From Rhodothermaceae bacterium Tc-Br11_B2g6_7 (GTDB lineage Bacteria > Bacteroidota > Rhodothermia > Rhodothermales > Salinibacteraceae): a DNA stretch of 64,000 nt. The stretch is from NCBI GenBank assembly GCA_001564055.1, contig LKNB01000010.1:1-64000 (forward strand), given 5' to 3'. Of the stretch, positions 56,560 through 64,000 are shown in pieces; the stretch's first letter is position 1, and every line of letters starts with the position of its first letter. A program made the translations under genes and the position numbers. A model generated the notes under the pieces. The model was not told the DNA's origin. It worked only from the letters and a program-made list of their open reading frames with translations, and ran no database searches.

Positions 56560-56805
56560 ATGGAAAACAACCGTCCCCTGAAAGACGCTGTCGATTCCTA
56601 TCAGCGCGTGCGCGAGTCGATGCAGCGCACCCGCAGCAACCTGCAAGAGGCTACGGAAAAGCTGGCGTTTGTGCGCAAGCGCCTCAAGGCCCAGCTGCAC
56701 CTTATCCGCCAACTGCGGTATGAGCGGTTTGGCTGCCCATTGGGTGCGAGTGCGGCGGCGTGCGAGATTTGGAACCGGTACGGCCAGTACACGACCCGCA
56801 ACTGA
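56560..56805 (+). CDS. small coiled-coil protein, unknown function
   Basis: An 81-aa protein from the ATG at 56560 (MENNRPLKDAVDSY). Most of it is one basic helix (ATEKLAFVRKRLKAQLHLIR). A short tail with two cysteines (RFGCPLGASAAACEIW) follows. No family was recognised. It is divergent from the carbonic anhydrase gene and converges on mutS with a 6-nt gap. Confidence 0.5.
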   Translation: MENNRPLKDAVDSYQRVRESMQRTRSNLQEATEKLAFVRKRLKAQLHLIRQLRYERFGCPLGASAAACEIWNRYGQYTTRN

Positions 56806-56811
56806 CGGGGG

Positions 56812-59487
56812 TCAGGTAACCTCGTCGCCAAGCAGGGCTTTTAGCTCTACCAGTTTCATGAGCGCCTCGATGGGCGTCATGCGGTCAGGGTCCAACTGCC
56901 CGACCTGCTCCTTCAGCGCCTCGGCTTGCGGATCAGGCGGCGTATCGAACAGGGACCGCTGGAACTGGGGCTCATCCAGCTCCGGTACCTGGGGGCGCGC
57001 TGAGGATGGCAGTCCATCGCCAGACGCTTCAGCCTCGTCGACGACCCACTCCTGGCTCTCGAGCTGTTGCAACACCGACCGGGCGCGATCGATGACGGCT
57101 GGCGGCAACCCCGCCATGCGCGCCACGTCAATGCCATAGGAGTGATCGGTGCCACCGGCGACCATTTTACGGAGGAAGATGATGCGGCCGTCGTGCTCTT
57201 TCACCTGGATGCTATAGTTCTGCACCCGGTCCAGCCGGCCCGCCAGTTCGTTTAGCTCGTGGTAGTGCGTGGCGAATAGCGTGCGCGCCGCCACCTCGGG
57301 GTTCTCATGCAGATACTCCACCAGCGACCAGGCAATCGACAGGCCGTCGAACGTGCTCGTGCCGCGCCCCACTTCGTCCAACAAAATGAGCGACGCCGGA
57401 CTGGCATTATTGAGAATATTGGCTGTTTCGTTCATCTCCACCAGAAACGTGCTCTCCCCCGCAGCCAAGTTATCGGAGGCCCCGACCCGGGTAAAGATGC
57501 GGTCGACCACGCCAACGTGCGCCTCATCGGCAGGCACGAAGGAGCCCACCTGTGCGAGCAACACAAGGAGCCCGACCTGCCGAAGCACGACGCTCTTGCC
57601 GGCCATGTTGGGCCCGGTGATGACGAGGATCTGCTCGCTCTCCACGTCCAGCGCCACGTCGTTGGGGATGAACGGTTCGCCGGGCGGAAGCGTCTGCTCC
57701 ACCACCGGATGGCGACCAGCACGAATCGTCAGTTGCTGATCATCGGCGATGGCCGGCCGGACGTAGCTATTGCGCTCGGCGATCGCGGCCAGCGTGCTAA
57801 ACACATCCAGCATGGCGATGAGTGAGGCGTTGCGCTGTAGCGCTTCCGTCTCCTCAGCGACCGCCATTCGCAGTTCGTTGAAGAGCTCCTGCTCCAGCCG
57901 CTCGATTTTTTCTTGCGCGGTCAGAATCTTTTCCTCGTACTCCTTGAGCTCAGGCGTAATGTAGCGCTCCGAGTTCACGAGCGTTTGCTTGCGGATGTAG
58001 TGCTCCGGCACCTTCTCCTTGTGCGTGTTGGTGACCTCCAGGTAGTAGCCAAACACCTTGTTAAACCCGACTTTCAGCGAGTCGATGCCGGTGCGTTTGC
58101 TCTCCTCCTGCTGCATGTTTTTCACCCACGATTTGGCGTTCGCTGACAGATCACGCAGGTCGTCGAGGGTATCATCGTACCCTTCGCGAATCAGGCCACC
58201 GTCGCTGATGGCAGCCGGCGGATCGTCCACAAGCGCCTCCTGGATGAGCGACACAACCGGGCGGCAGAGCGTTAGTGCGTCCGCTACATCGGCCAGTGCA
58301 GGCGTCTCTTCCTCCTGAAGCGTTGCCTTAAGCGCCGGAATTTGCTTTAAGGAAAGCTTTAGGTGCACAAGATCGCGCGGTGTAGCCCGCCCGGTAGCCA
58401 CCTTGCCTGCCAGGCGCTCCATGTCGCCGATCTCGCGCAGCTCGTCGCGAAGCGCCGTCCGCCGCTCGGGCGTCCGTACGAGGGCGTCGACCGCATCCAA
58501 GCGGCGCTCGATAGCCTCCACGCGCCGGAGCGGACGCAGCAACCAGTGGCGCAGCAGCCGGCCCCCCATCGGCGTCAGCGTATCGTCCAGGATTTCCACG
58601 AGGGTGCCCTCACGCCCCCCGCCCTGCATGGAGGTCACCAACTCCAGGTTACGCTTGGTCGAGGCGTCCAGCGTCATGTAGTCGTCCCGCTCGTACCGCT
58701 GGATGCGGCGGACGTGCGGCAGCTTGCCCTGCTGCGTCTCGCCGAGGTAGTGCAGCGCCGCTCCAGCCGCCACCACGCCCGTCTCCAGGCCTTCTACCCC
58801 AAACCCTTTAAGCGAGTGGGTTTCAAAATGTCGGAGCAGCGTTTCGTACCCGAAGTCATAGCCGAATACCCAATCCTCCTGCGGCGTCAGGATGAACTCG
58901 GGCGTACGCGCTTCCTTCAGGCGCTGCTTTTCGTTCTTGTCGATGATAACTTCCGCCGGGCTGATCGTCTGCAGCAGATCAGGAAGCTCCGCCGCGCGCG
59001 CCTCCGTCACGAAAAACTCGCCCGTCGAGGCATCAATAAAGGCCACACCGACCCGTGCGTCCGTGCCCTGCCCCTCCCAATGGATGGCTGCCAGGTAGTT
59101 GGACTGCTTGGGGTTGAGGAGTTCATCGCTAAACGATACCCCGGGCGTGACCACTTCAACCACCCCGCGCTTTACCACCTTTTTGGCATACTTGGCGTCC
59201 TCGAGTTGCTCACAGATGGCCACGCGCTTGCCGGCGCGGATGAGTTTGGGCAGATAATTATCGAGCGCATGATGGGGAATCCCTGCCATGGGCACATCTT
59301 TAGCCGCGCCGTTCGAGCGTTTGGTAAGGGTGATGCCAAGGATCGAACTGATTGTCTTAGCATCCTCCTCGAACGCCTCGTAAAAGTCGCCCATGCGAAA
59401 GAGCAAGATCGCCTGCGGGTGGCGGTCTTTGATCTTGTAGTATTGGCGCATGAGCGGCGTTTGGCCGCGTTTCTTCTTCTTGGCCAT
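56812..59487 (-). CDS. mutS: DNA mismatch repair protein MutS
   Basis: About 891 aa from the ATG at 59487 (MAKKKKRGQTPLMRQYY). The mismatch-sensing Phe-x-Glu is in MGDFYEAF. Connector, lever and clamp domains follow. The ATPase has Walker A GPNMAGKSVVLRQ, Walker B LLDEVGRGTSTFDG and ATHYHELNELAG. The C-terminal tail has an acidic linker and an MxPIEAL-like segment (RMTPIEALMKL) of the MutS tetramer end. It is complete and should start mismatch repair with MutL. Confidence 0.97.
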   Translation of the reverse strand: MAKKKKRGQTPLMRQYYKIKDRHPQAILLFRMGDFYEAFEEDAKTISSILGITLTKRSNGAAKDVPMAGIPHHALDNYLPKLIRAGKRVAICEQLEDAKYAKKVVKRGVVEVVTPGVSFSDELLNPKQSNYLAAIHWEGQGTDARVGVAFIDASTGEFFVTEARAAELPDLLQTISPAEVIIDKNEKQRLKEARTPEFILTPQEDWVFGYDFGYETLLRHFETHSLKGFGVEGLETGVVAAGAALHYLGETQQGKLPHVRRIQRYERDDYMTLDASTKRNLELVTSMQGGGREGTLVEILDDTLTPMGGRLLRHWLLRPLRRVEAIERRLDAVDALVRTPERRTALRDELREIGDMERLAGKVATGRATPRDLVHLKLSLKQIPALKATLQEEETPALADVADALTLCRPVVSLIQEALVDDPPAAISDGGLIREGYDDTLDDLRDLSANAKSWVKNMQQEESKRTGIDSLKVGFNKVFGYYLEVTNTHKEKVPEHYIRKQTLVNSERYITPELKEYEEKILTAQEKIERLEQELFNELRMAVAEETEALQRNASLIAMLDVFSTLAAIAERNSYVRPAIADDQQLTIRAGRHPVVEQTLPPGEPFIPNDVALDVESEQILVITGPNMAGKSVVLRQVGLLVLLAQVGSFVPADEAHVGVVDRIFTRVGASDNLAAGESTFLVEMNETANILNNASPASLILLDEVGRGTSTFDGLSIAWSLVEYLHENPEVAARTLFATHYHELNELAGRLDRVQNYSIQVKEHDGRIIFLRKMVAGGTDHSYGIDVARMAGLPPAVIDRARSVLQQLESQEWVVDEAEASGDGLPSSARPQVPELDEPQFQRSLFDTPPDPQAEALKEQVGQLDPDRMTPIEALMKLVELKALLGDEVT

Positions 59488-59605
59488 GAGGCTAACGGTC
59501 GGTAGAGAATCAGTGCACAACGTAACCTACAACGTCCATGGCGCGGTGTAAAGGCACGCACCCGACGTTCCGTCAAAATCCACAGCGGCGCAACACGAGG
59601 TGAGG

Positions 59606-60934
59606 CTAAAAGATACGGGCGATTGCCACACCAACCGTCGTGCCGGGCTCATCCAATCGGAAGCCCACGTCGAGCCGGAGCACCGAGAGGATGCCGCTCA
59701 GTGAGGCCCCCACTTCGTGGTGAAACTGCGCAGGCGCACGGGCCGCCAGTACGGGACCGGCACCCTCCGCAGCCCACGTGCGCCCATGTCCGCCAAACGC
59801 CAACACCTGCCAGCTCCGCTCTGCAGCCCAGTCCAGTCCCACGAGGTCAAAAAGAGCACTACGGAAGTTATGTTCATAGAACACGCCCAGGTGTTCGCCC
59901 CCTACGTACGGCACGCCGTGCTGCGTGCGCAAGGCTCCGAACGGTGTATAGATTCCCAGGCGGCCATCCACCAGCCCCTGCCGCTGTGGAGGCAGGCTGC
60001 CGCGATAGGTGCCGCCGGTCACCCGAACATCCAGCGTGTGCGGCCGCCGTGCGTCCCGGTTGAAGGTAGCGACGCGGCCGTGGACATCAGCCGTAAAACG
60101 CGTGAAGGTGGTGGCATTCGCCAGCACATCGCGCGGCGCATGCTCCACACGGAGGCGTAGCGAGCGCTCGCCGAAAATGCCACGGGGGCGAAACCGGCGA
60201 TCGCCGACGTGCAACTCAGCGGCAACCGAGCGGATGGGGCCTGTAGCAACTGCCGGATTTGGACGCAGCTCGCTCCGGGCCGAGAACAGGTCGTAGCCGG
60301 TCGTCGCCTCCAGCGATTGCGCCCGCTCATCCTGGTACTGCAGCGTTAGGCGGCTGTCGAGGGGGAGGTCTCCGTACGACACCTCCGCTTCAAAACGCTC
60401 CGTGCGATAGTAGTCAAAATAGTCGTCGCCACCGAGCAGGTAGGTCACGCCGTTCAGGAAGGGGCCATACAGTACGGAGCCCGCCTGCGGACGGGCGCCG
60501 GCGTGGTATCCTGCACTCGCATGACCTCGCTGACCGTCACCGAAGAAGAGGCGAATGCGGCTCTGGTAAGTCCAGCGATCGGTGCCGCTGAGGCCGCTAC
60601 TGTACCCCCCTCCTACGCGGACTTCCAGCCGGTCGTACAGCGTCGCATCCAGTTCAAAACCGGCATGCAGCGATTCGACGCGATTGTACCAGAGCTCCGG
60701 TCGTCCATCTACAGAAAACCACGGCCGGTCTGCCAGGCGCTGCTCATGGGCCTCGGTGAGTTGCGCAAGCTCGGTTGCTACCGCAAAATCTGTTACCGTG
60801 GCGATGGGATCATCGAAGGGGCTTTGCGCCCAGGCGCTTCCGCACGTGACGGCAAAGCAGATCCAGAGTAGCGATACAAATACACGAAACGGTCGGAGCG
60901 TTGAGAGCACAGCGCGGTAGTGATAAGACAACAT
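59606..60934 (-). CDS. outer-membrane barrel, DUF5686-like
   Basis: A 442-aa protein with a signal peptide ending AWAQ (about residue 36). It has a soluble N-terminal helical part (about 40-80) and then amphipathic strands to the C-terminal Phe (VAIARIF). The block VGGEHLGVFYEHNFRSALFD resembles the C-terminal barrel of DUF5686/Omp85-like proteins in Bacteroidota. The usual N-terminal carboxypeptidase-like domain of DUF5686 is missing, so it is a short form. Function is unknown. It starts a minus-strand unit upstream of mutS. Confidence 0.6.
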   Translation of the reverse strand: MLSYHYRAVLSTLRPFRVFVSLLWICFAVTCGSAWAQSPFDDPIATVTDFAVATELAQLTEAHEQRLADRPWFSVDGRPELWYNRVESLHAGFELDATLYDRLEVRVGGGYSSGLSGTDRWTYQSRIRLFFGDGQRGHASAGYHAGARPQAGSVLYGPFLNGVTYLLGGDDYFDYYRTERFEAEVSYGDLPLDSRLTLQYQDERAQSLEATTGYDLFSARSELRPNPAVATGPIRSVAAELHVGDRRFRPRGIFGERSLRLRVEHAPRDVLANATTFTRFTADVHGRVATFNRDARRPHTLDVRVTGGTYRGSLPPQRQGLVDGRLGIYTPFGALRTQHGVPYVGGEHLGVFYEHNFRSALFDLVGLDWAAERSWQVLAFGGHGRTWAAEGAGPVLAARAPAQFHHEVGASLSGILSVLRLDVGFRLDEPGTTVGVAIARIF

Positions 60935-61102
60935 CTAATGCGAGGGGCTCTAACGACCCGTTTCCGGAGAGGTTACAGCAGGCTGTAGCGATGAGATCAC
61001 AGGTTTTGCTTGAATCACCGCTTTGTTGGTCGTACGCTACCTGTGCACAGTGCAGAGGATATGGCAGCACGCCTCCTGGTACCCGCGAGCGCAACCAAAC
61101 CA

Positions 61103-61648
61103 ATGGCTACACAGACGCATGTCTATGATAGCGAGGCCGCCCTGCGCATCATGCGTCAGCGTGCTGCGCGGGTGTCGGCCTGGGGGGCGGGCATGGTCAC
61201 CGTATCCGGTGCACTGCTCGCCCTTGGAGCGTTTGACGTCCTGTCACAACCGCTGGTGCTTATGCTACTGGCCATGGGCTGGTTGCTGACGGGAGGATGG
61301 ATTGGGCGCCGCCTGCACGCGCTCCGCCGCATCGTGTGGTACCTTCGCCTTACCCCGACAAAGGTCACGGGCAGTGACTACGTGCGGCAGTCTACTACGA
61401 TTGCGTGGAGCGCAGTGGCCTACGTGAACGTGTCGGATGAGATGCTGACCATCGTCGGGCCGGGGCTTTCGGTGATCCAGGTGCCTCCGCTCTTCGTAGG
61501 CTACGACCGGTTGGTGCGGCAGGTGATCGACCGGGCGATGGCTCACGAGGCGCGCGTATACCTTGACGGCACCCCGCTTGATCATGCCCCGCTGGATGCC
61601 ATTGCCGCCGTGCTCAGCGCCTCGTCTTCAGCAGACGACGATTCTTAA
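61103..61648 (+). CDS. small membrane protein, two helices plus PH-like domain, unknown function
   Basis: About 181 aa from the ATG at 61103 (MATQTHVYDSEAALR); the frame is open to ATGs at 61061 and 61010. A pair of hydrophobic helices (about 28-70) is followed by a beta-rich domain (YLRLTPTKVTGSDYVR, SVIQVPPLFVGYDRL) like the PH-like modules seen behind transmembrane pairs. It has the same layout as the protein at 16192-16677. It precedes the metalloenzyme gene by 18 nt. Confidence 0.62.
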   Translation: MATQTHVYDSEAALRIMRQRAARVSAWGAGMVTVSGALLALGAFDVLSQPLVLMLLAMGWLLTGGWIGRRLHALRRIVWYLRLTPTKVTGSDYVRQSTTIAWSAVAYVNVSDEMLTIVGPGLSVIQVPPLFVGYDRLVRQVIDRAMAHEARVYLDGTPLDHAPLDAIAAVLSASSSADDDS

Positions 61649-61666
61649 TCTGATGTAGGTCTTGTC

Positions 61667-62584
61667 ATGGCCGTTGTGTTCGTATTTGTGGATGGCGTCG
61701 GGCTTGGCCCGGGCGGCCCGCAAAATCCGCTGGATGCCGACTGGCCCGCCCTCATTCGCCTTGCAGGGGGGCAGCGCTGGACGAATGCCCTGCAGCCCCA
61801 CGCCGACGGCCAGCGGACCGTTACAGCGGTGGATGCTAACCTGGGGGTGCCCGGCCTCCCGCAAAGCGGAACGGGCCAGGCAGCGCTGTTTTCTGGCATC
61901 AACGCACCGGAGCTGGCCGGGCGGCATTACGGTCCGTATCCCCACTCAAAGACCCGCGAGGCGCTGCGGCAGCACAATTTGTTCAGGCGCGTGCAGCAGC
62001 TGAAGGTGCCGCATAACGAGCCGGCGGCGTTCGCTAACGCCTACCCCGACCGGTTCTTCAGCTATGCCGCCCGGCGCAACCGGTGGACCGTTACTACGCG
62101 GTGCTGCCTCGATGCCGACGTACGCATCCGCACCGAGGCTGATGTCCGCACGGGCGAGGCCCTCCCGGCTGGTCTTACGGGACGCGCCTGGCGCGACGAC
62201 CTTGGCCTGGATATTCCGCTCCGCACGCCCGCGGAGGCTGGCACCCAGCTGGCTGCTATCGCTGCGGACCATGCCTGCACGGTCTTCGAGTACTTTCGGA
62301 CTGACAAGGCGGGGCACGCTCGCGACCATGACCGGGCGCAGCATGTGTTGCATGACCTGGATCGGTTTGTGGGCGCCCTACTGCAAACGCTCGACCCCAC
62401 CCGTGATCTGGTCGTCTTGTGCAGCGATCACGGCAACCTGGAGGACCTCTCCATCAAAACACACACGCGCAACCCGGTCCCGCTGCTGGCCTGGGGGGCG
62501 GGTGCCGCTTGCTTCGCAGACGCCGAGGCGATCACGGACGTAACGCCAGCGCTGGTAGCAGCTGTAGCCGCGCAGACGGCGTAA
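61667..62584 (+). CDS. metalloenzyme (alkaline phosphatase/phosphoglyceromutase-like) superfamily protein
   Basis: A 305-aa protein. The N-terminus FVFVDGVGLGPGG places a metal-binding Asp as in alkaline-phosphatase-fold enzymes. The middle GVPGLPQSGTGQAALFSGIN supplies the nucleophile-type Ser/Thr region. The C-terminal metal ligands are in TDKAGHARDHDRA and VVLCSDHGNLEDLSIKTHTRNP. This resembles small cofactor-independent phosphoglycerate mutase relatives of unknown substrate. It is probably cytoplasmic since no signal peptide is visible. Confidence 0.8.
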   Translation: MAVVFVFVDGVGLGPGGPQNPLDADWPALIRLAGGQRWTNALQPHADGQRTVTAVDANLGVPGLPQSGTGQAALFSGINAPELAGRHYGPYPHSKTREALRQHNLFRRVQQLKVPHNEPAAFANAYPDRFFSYAARRNRWTVTTRCCLDADVRIRTEADVRTGEALPAGLTGRAWRDDLGLDIPLRTPAEAGTQLAAIAADHACTVFEYFRTDKAGHARDHDRAQHVLHDLDRFVGALLQTLDPTRDLVVLCSDHGNLEDLSIKTHTRNPVPLLAWGAGAACFADAEAITDVTPALVAAVAAQTA

Positions 62585-62606
62585 GCCTTAGTGAATGCAC
62601 CCGACC

Positions 62607-64000
62607 CTACCCGTCCTGTGCCAGGTCGTCAATGGCCTGTATCTCGTCACGGGATAGGTCAAACCTAAAGACACTCAAATTTGCCGCAATATGCGCGGCG
62701 TTTGTGCTGGATGGAATCGGGATGATGCCTTGCTGCACGTTCCACCGAAGCACGACCTGGGCTGAACTCACGTCGTGCTGCGCAGCGATAGCACGTAGCA
62801 CCGGGTCTTGCAGCAACCCATCCGCAGACAGCGGCGAGTGCGCCATGGGGATCATCCCATGCCGCCGGGTCGCCTCTACGAGCGCATGATTCGGCCGGTA
62901 GGGATGCCGTTCAAACTGATGAATACGGGGCGGTGCGGATGCCATGGCTGCAATGCGTGCCAGTTGCTCTTCGTTGAAGTTACTGACGCCCAGCGCCCGG
63001 GTCCAGCCGCGATCTACCAGCGCTTCCATTGCCCGCCACGTCTCTTCCAGCGGCACATTGGCTTCGAGGATGACTCCCTTTTCGTCTGTCGGAAATGTCA
63101 GTGCTTGCGCTTCTTCGTGCGAGTGCGTGGAGAGGTCACCAAGCGGACGTTGATGCGCCCACGCCTGCGGCCAGTGCATCATGTAGCAATCGAAGGCGTC
63201 GATGCCGAGGGCAGCCAGCGACTGCCGGCACGCGGCGATCACGTCGTCGTAGGCGTGGTTCGTATTCCATACCTTGCCAATCAGGTACAGGTCTTTCCGC
63301 GTTGGACTGCCCGGTCGCTGCAGCAGATCGCCTACCAATGCCTCGGTGCCGTACAATTCGGCGAGGTCCAGGAGTCGGCACCCCGAATCCAGTGCCTGCA
63401 TGATGGGATTCTCCAGATCGACGTACGTGGTCCCGCCTCGGTAGCGCGAGCACCCAAACCCGACGGGTGGGAGTCCCTCAGCTTCGCCGATGGTCCGGCC
63501 CGGGACTTTTGCAGCAGCCCAGGCACGCGGTACCGTCGGCTGCAATTCGGTTTCAAGTTGGAACGGCTCCCCCGTTGCCGCCACCGATTCGATGGCTTCC
63601 ACAATCTCGACGACATGCGCCGCCTGCCGGCCGCTGGCGACCGGCGGTCGGTCTTCTGCGATCGCCTCCGCCATATCCATGATGGGCGTCGCGTAGGAGA
63701 ACACCTCCCCAGACTTCGGCAACGCAACCGGCTGGTAGGGCGCCCCAAGCCGTGCAAACTGAAGGTCGCCCCCATCCCCGGTCCATGCAAGGTCGCCGGC
63801 GTTACGCAGATAGAGCGAGCCCTTATCCCCATGAAACTCCAGACTGTTGAAGTGCTGCGTCTGGTGCGGCACAAAGAAGCTGGCCGTCAGCCGGGCCCGT
63901 ACGCCATGGGCGAAGCGAAGCATCGCGGTGTAGTGATCGGGCGTATCGATCGTGACGCGCTCCCCTTCCCGCTCGAAGTCCGGGTTCAGCCGGGCCTGAT
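62607..64000 (-). CDS. Gfo/Idh/MocA oxidoreductase fused to aldo/keto reductase, N-terminus beyond window
   Basis: An open frame runs from the stop at 62607 past the right edge with no stop codon, at least 464 codons in the window. The first 160 visible residues match the C-terminal substrate domain of a Gfo/Idh/MocA dehydrogenase (HFNSLEFHGDKGSLYLR). The rest is a full aldo/keto reductase, beginning near VGFGCSRYRGG. Its catalytic tetrad is visible as the Asp and Tyr of DLAELYG, the Lys of LYLIGKVWN and the His of CYMMHWPQAW. Both halves use NAD(P), so the fused enzyme could do two redox steps on one sugar. The NAD-binding domain of the first half lies outside the window. Confidence 0.82.
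   Translation of the reverse strand, partial: QARLNPDFEREGERVTIDTPDHYTAMLRFAHGVRARLTASFFVPHQTQHFNSLEFHGDKGSLYLRNAGDLAWTGDGGDLQFARLGAPYQPVALPKSGEVFSYATPIMDMAEAIAEDRPPVASGRQAAHVVEIVEAIESVAATGEPFQLETELQPTVPRAWAAAKVPGRTIGEAEGLPPVGFGCSRYRGGTTYVDLENPIMQALDSGCRLLDLAELYGTEALVGDLLQRPGSPTRKDLYLIGKVWNTNHAYDDVIAACRQSLAALGIDAFDCYMMHWPQAWAHQRPLGDLSTHSHEEAQALTFPTDEKGVILEANVPLEETWRAMEALVDRGWTRALGVSNFNEEQLARIAAMASAPPRIHQFERHPYRPNHALVEATRRHGMIPMAHSPLSADGLLQDPVLRAIAAQHDVSSAQVVLRWNVQQGIIPIPSSTNAAHIAANLSVFRFDLSRDEIQAIDDLAQDG

Noticed and set aside
58363-59505. A 380-codon plus-strand open frame
   Set aside because: It is antisense to mutS, which is complete and conserved over this range.

Overview
The window looks like chromosomal DNA of a halophilic member of the Rhodothermota/Bacteroidota (Salinibacter/Longibacter-like). 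Three things suggest this. Many proteins and linkers are very rich in Asp and Glu. Lineage-typical families are present: an HU-SPOR membrane protein, a stand-alone Nfu N-domain protein, a bifunctional phosphoglucose/phosphomannose isomerase, a DUF5686-like outer-membrane barrel, and RodZ/YqjD-type envelope proteins. Most starts lack a clear Shine-Dalgarno sequence. The DNA is GC-rich and gene-dense apart from an AT-rich stretch near position 200. No rRNA, CRISPR array, insertion sequence or prophage was seen. One tRNA (Pro, GGG) and three hairpin terminators were found.

Region 1 (1-6336): the first 52 codons of a tyrosine recombinase run off the left edge. Next comes a tight six-gene minus-strand operon, in transcription order: CDP-alcohol phosphatidyltransferase, a GTP cyclohydrolase II/RibD-reductase fusion, a zinc-type MDR dehydrogenase, a 6-pyruvoyl-tetrahydropterin-synthase homologue whose catalytic Cys position holds Glu, a GT4 glycosyltransferase and a SAM methyltransferase. 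This is the best candidate in the window for an undescribed system. It reads as a pathway that makes a pterin or pyrimidine compound from GTP, then oxidises, glycosylates and methylates it and possibly links it to a lipid.

Region 2 (6337-28036): metabolic and housekeeping genes. They are a ThiD-like kinase, a LacI regulator, PurC, a nitrilase, a 1-Cys peroxiredoxin, a LolC/E-like permease, a large acidic protein with a possible GvpL/F-like end, P5C dehydrogenase, a zinc-ribbon microprotein, a GntR regulator, a PgpH-like HD phosphodiesterase, a Na+/solute symporter, DNA ligase LigA, a RodZ-like protein, a lipoprotein, tRNA-Pro, a MerR regulator and a DMT permease.

Region 3 (28074-34370): a minus-strand run of cvpA, yqeY, PGI/PMI, ptsI, ptsH, a short-chain prenyl synthase and adk. 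Two YqjD/YqjE-like membrane proteins follow.

Region 4 (35626-46771): Nfu-N, a LuxC-like protein lacking the nucleophile Cys, a thioredoxin-fold protein, an NSS transporter, an orphan ParA, an Lnt homologue with no cysteine at all, Maf, a class I amidotransferase, FolB, a PfkB kinase, and two membrane-anchored helical proteins, one of them LEA-like.

Region 5 (47015-54637): a co-directional envelope cluster of a 1007-aa TPR protein, an outer-membrane barrel, a short HU-fold protein, an HU-SPOR membrane protein and an ExbB/ExbD proton-channel pair. This suggests energised work on the outer membrane and peptidoglycan.

Region 6 (54675-64000): DusB, gamma-carbonic anhydrase, MutS, a DUF5686-like barrel, a metalloenzyme-superfamily phosphomutase-like protein, and a Gfo/Idh/MocA-aldo/keto-reductase fusion running off the right edge.
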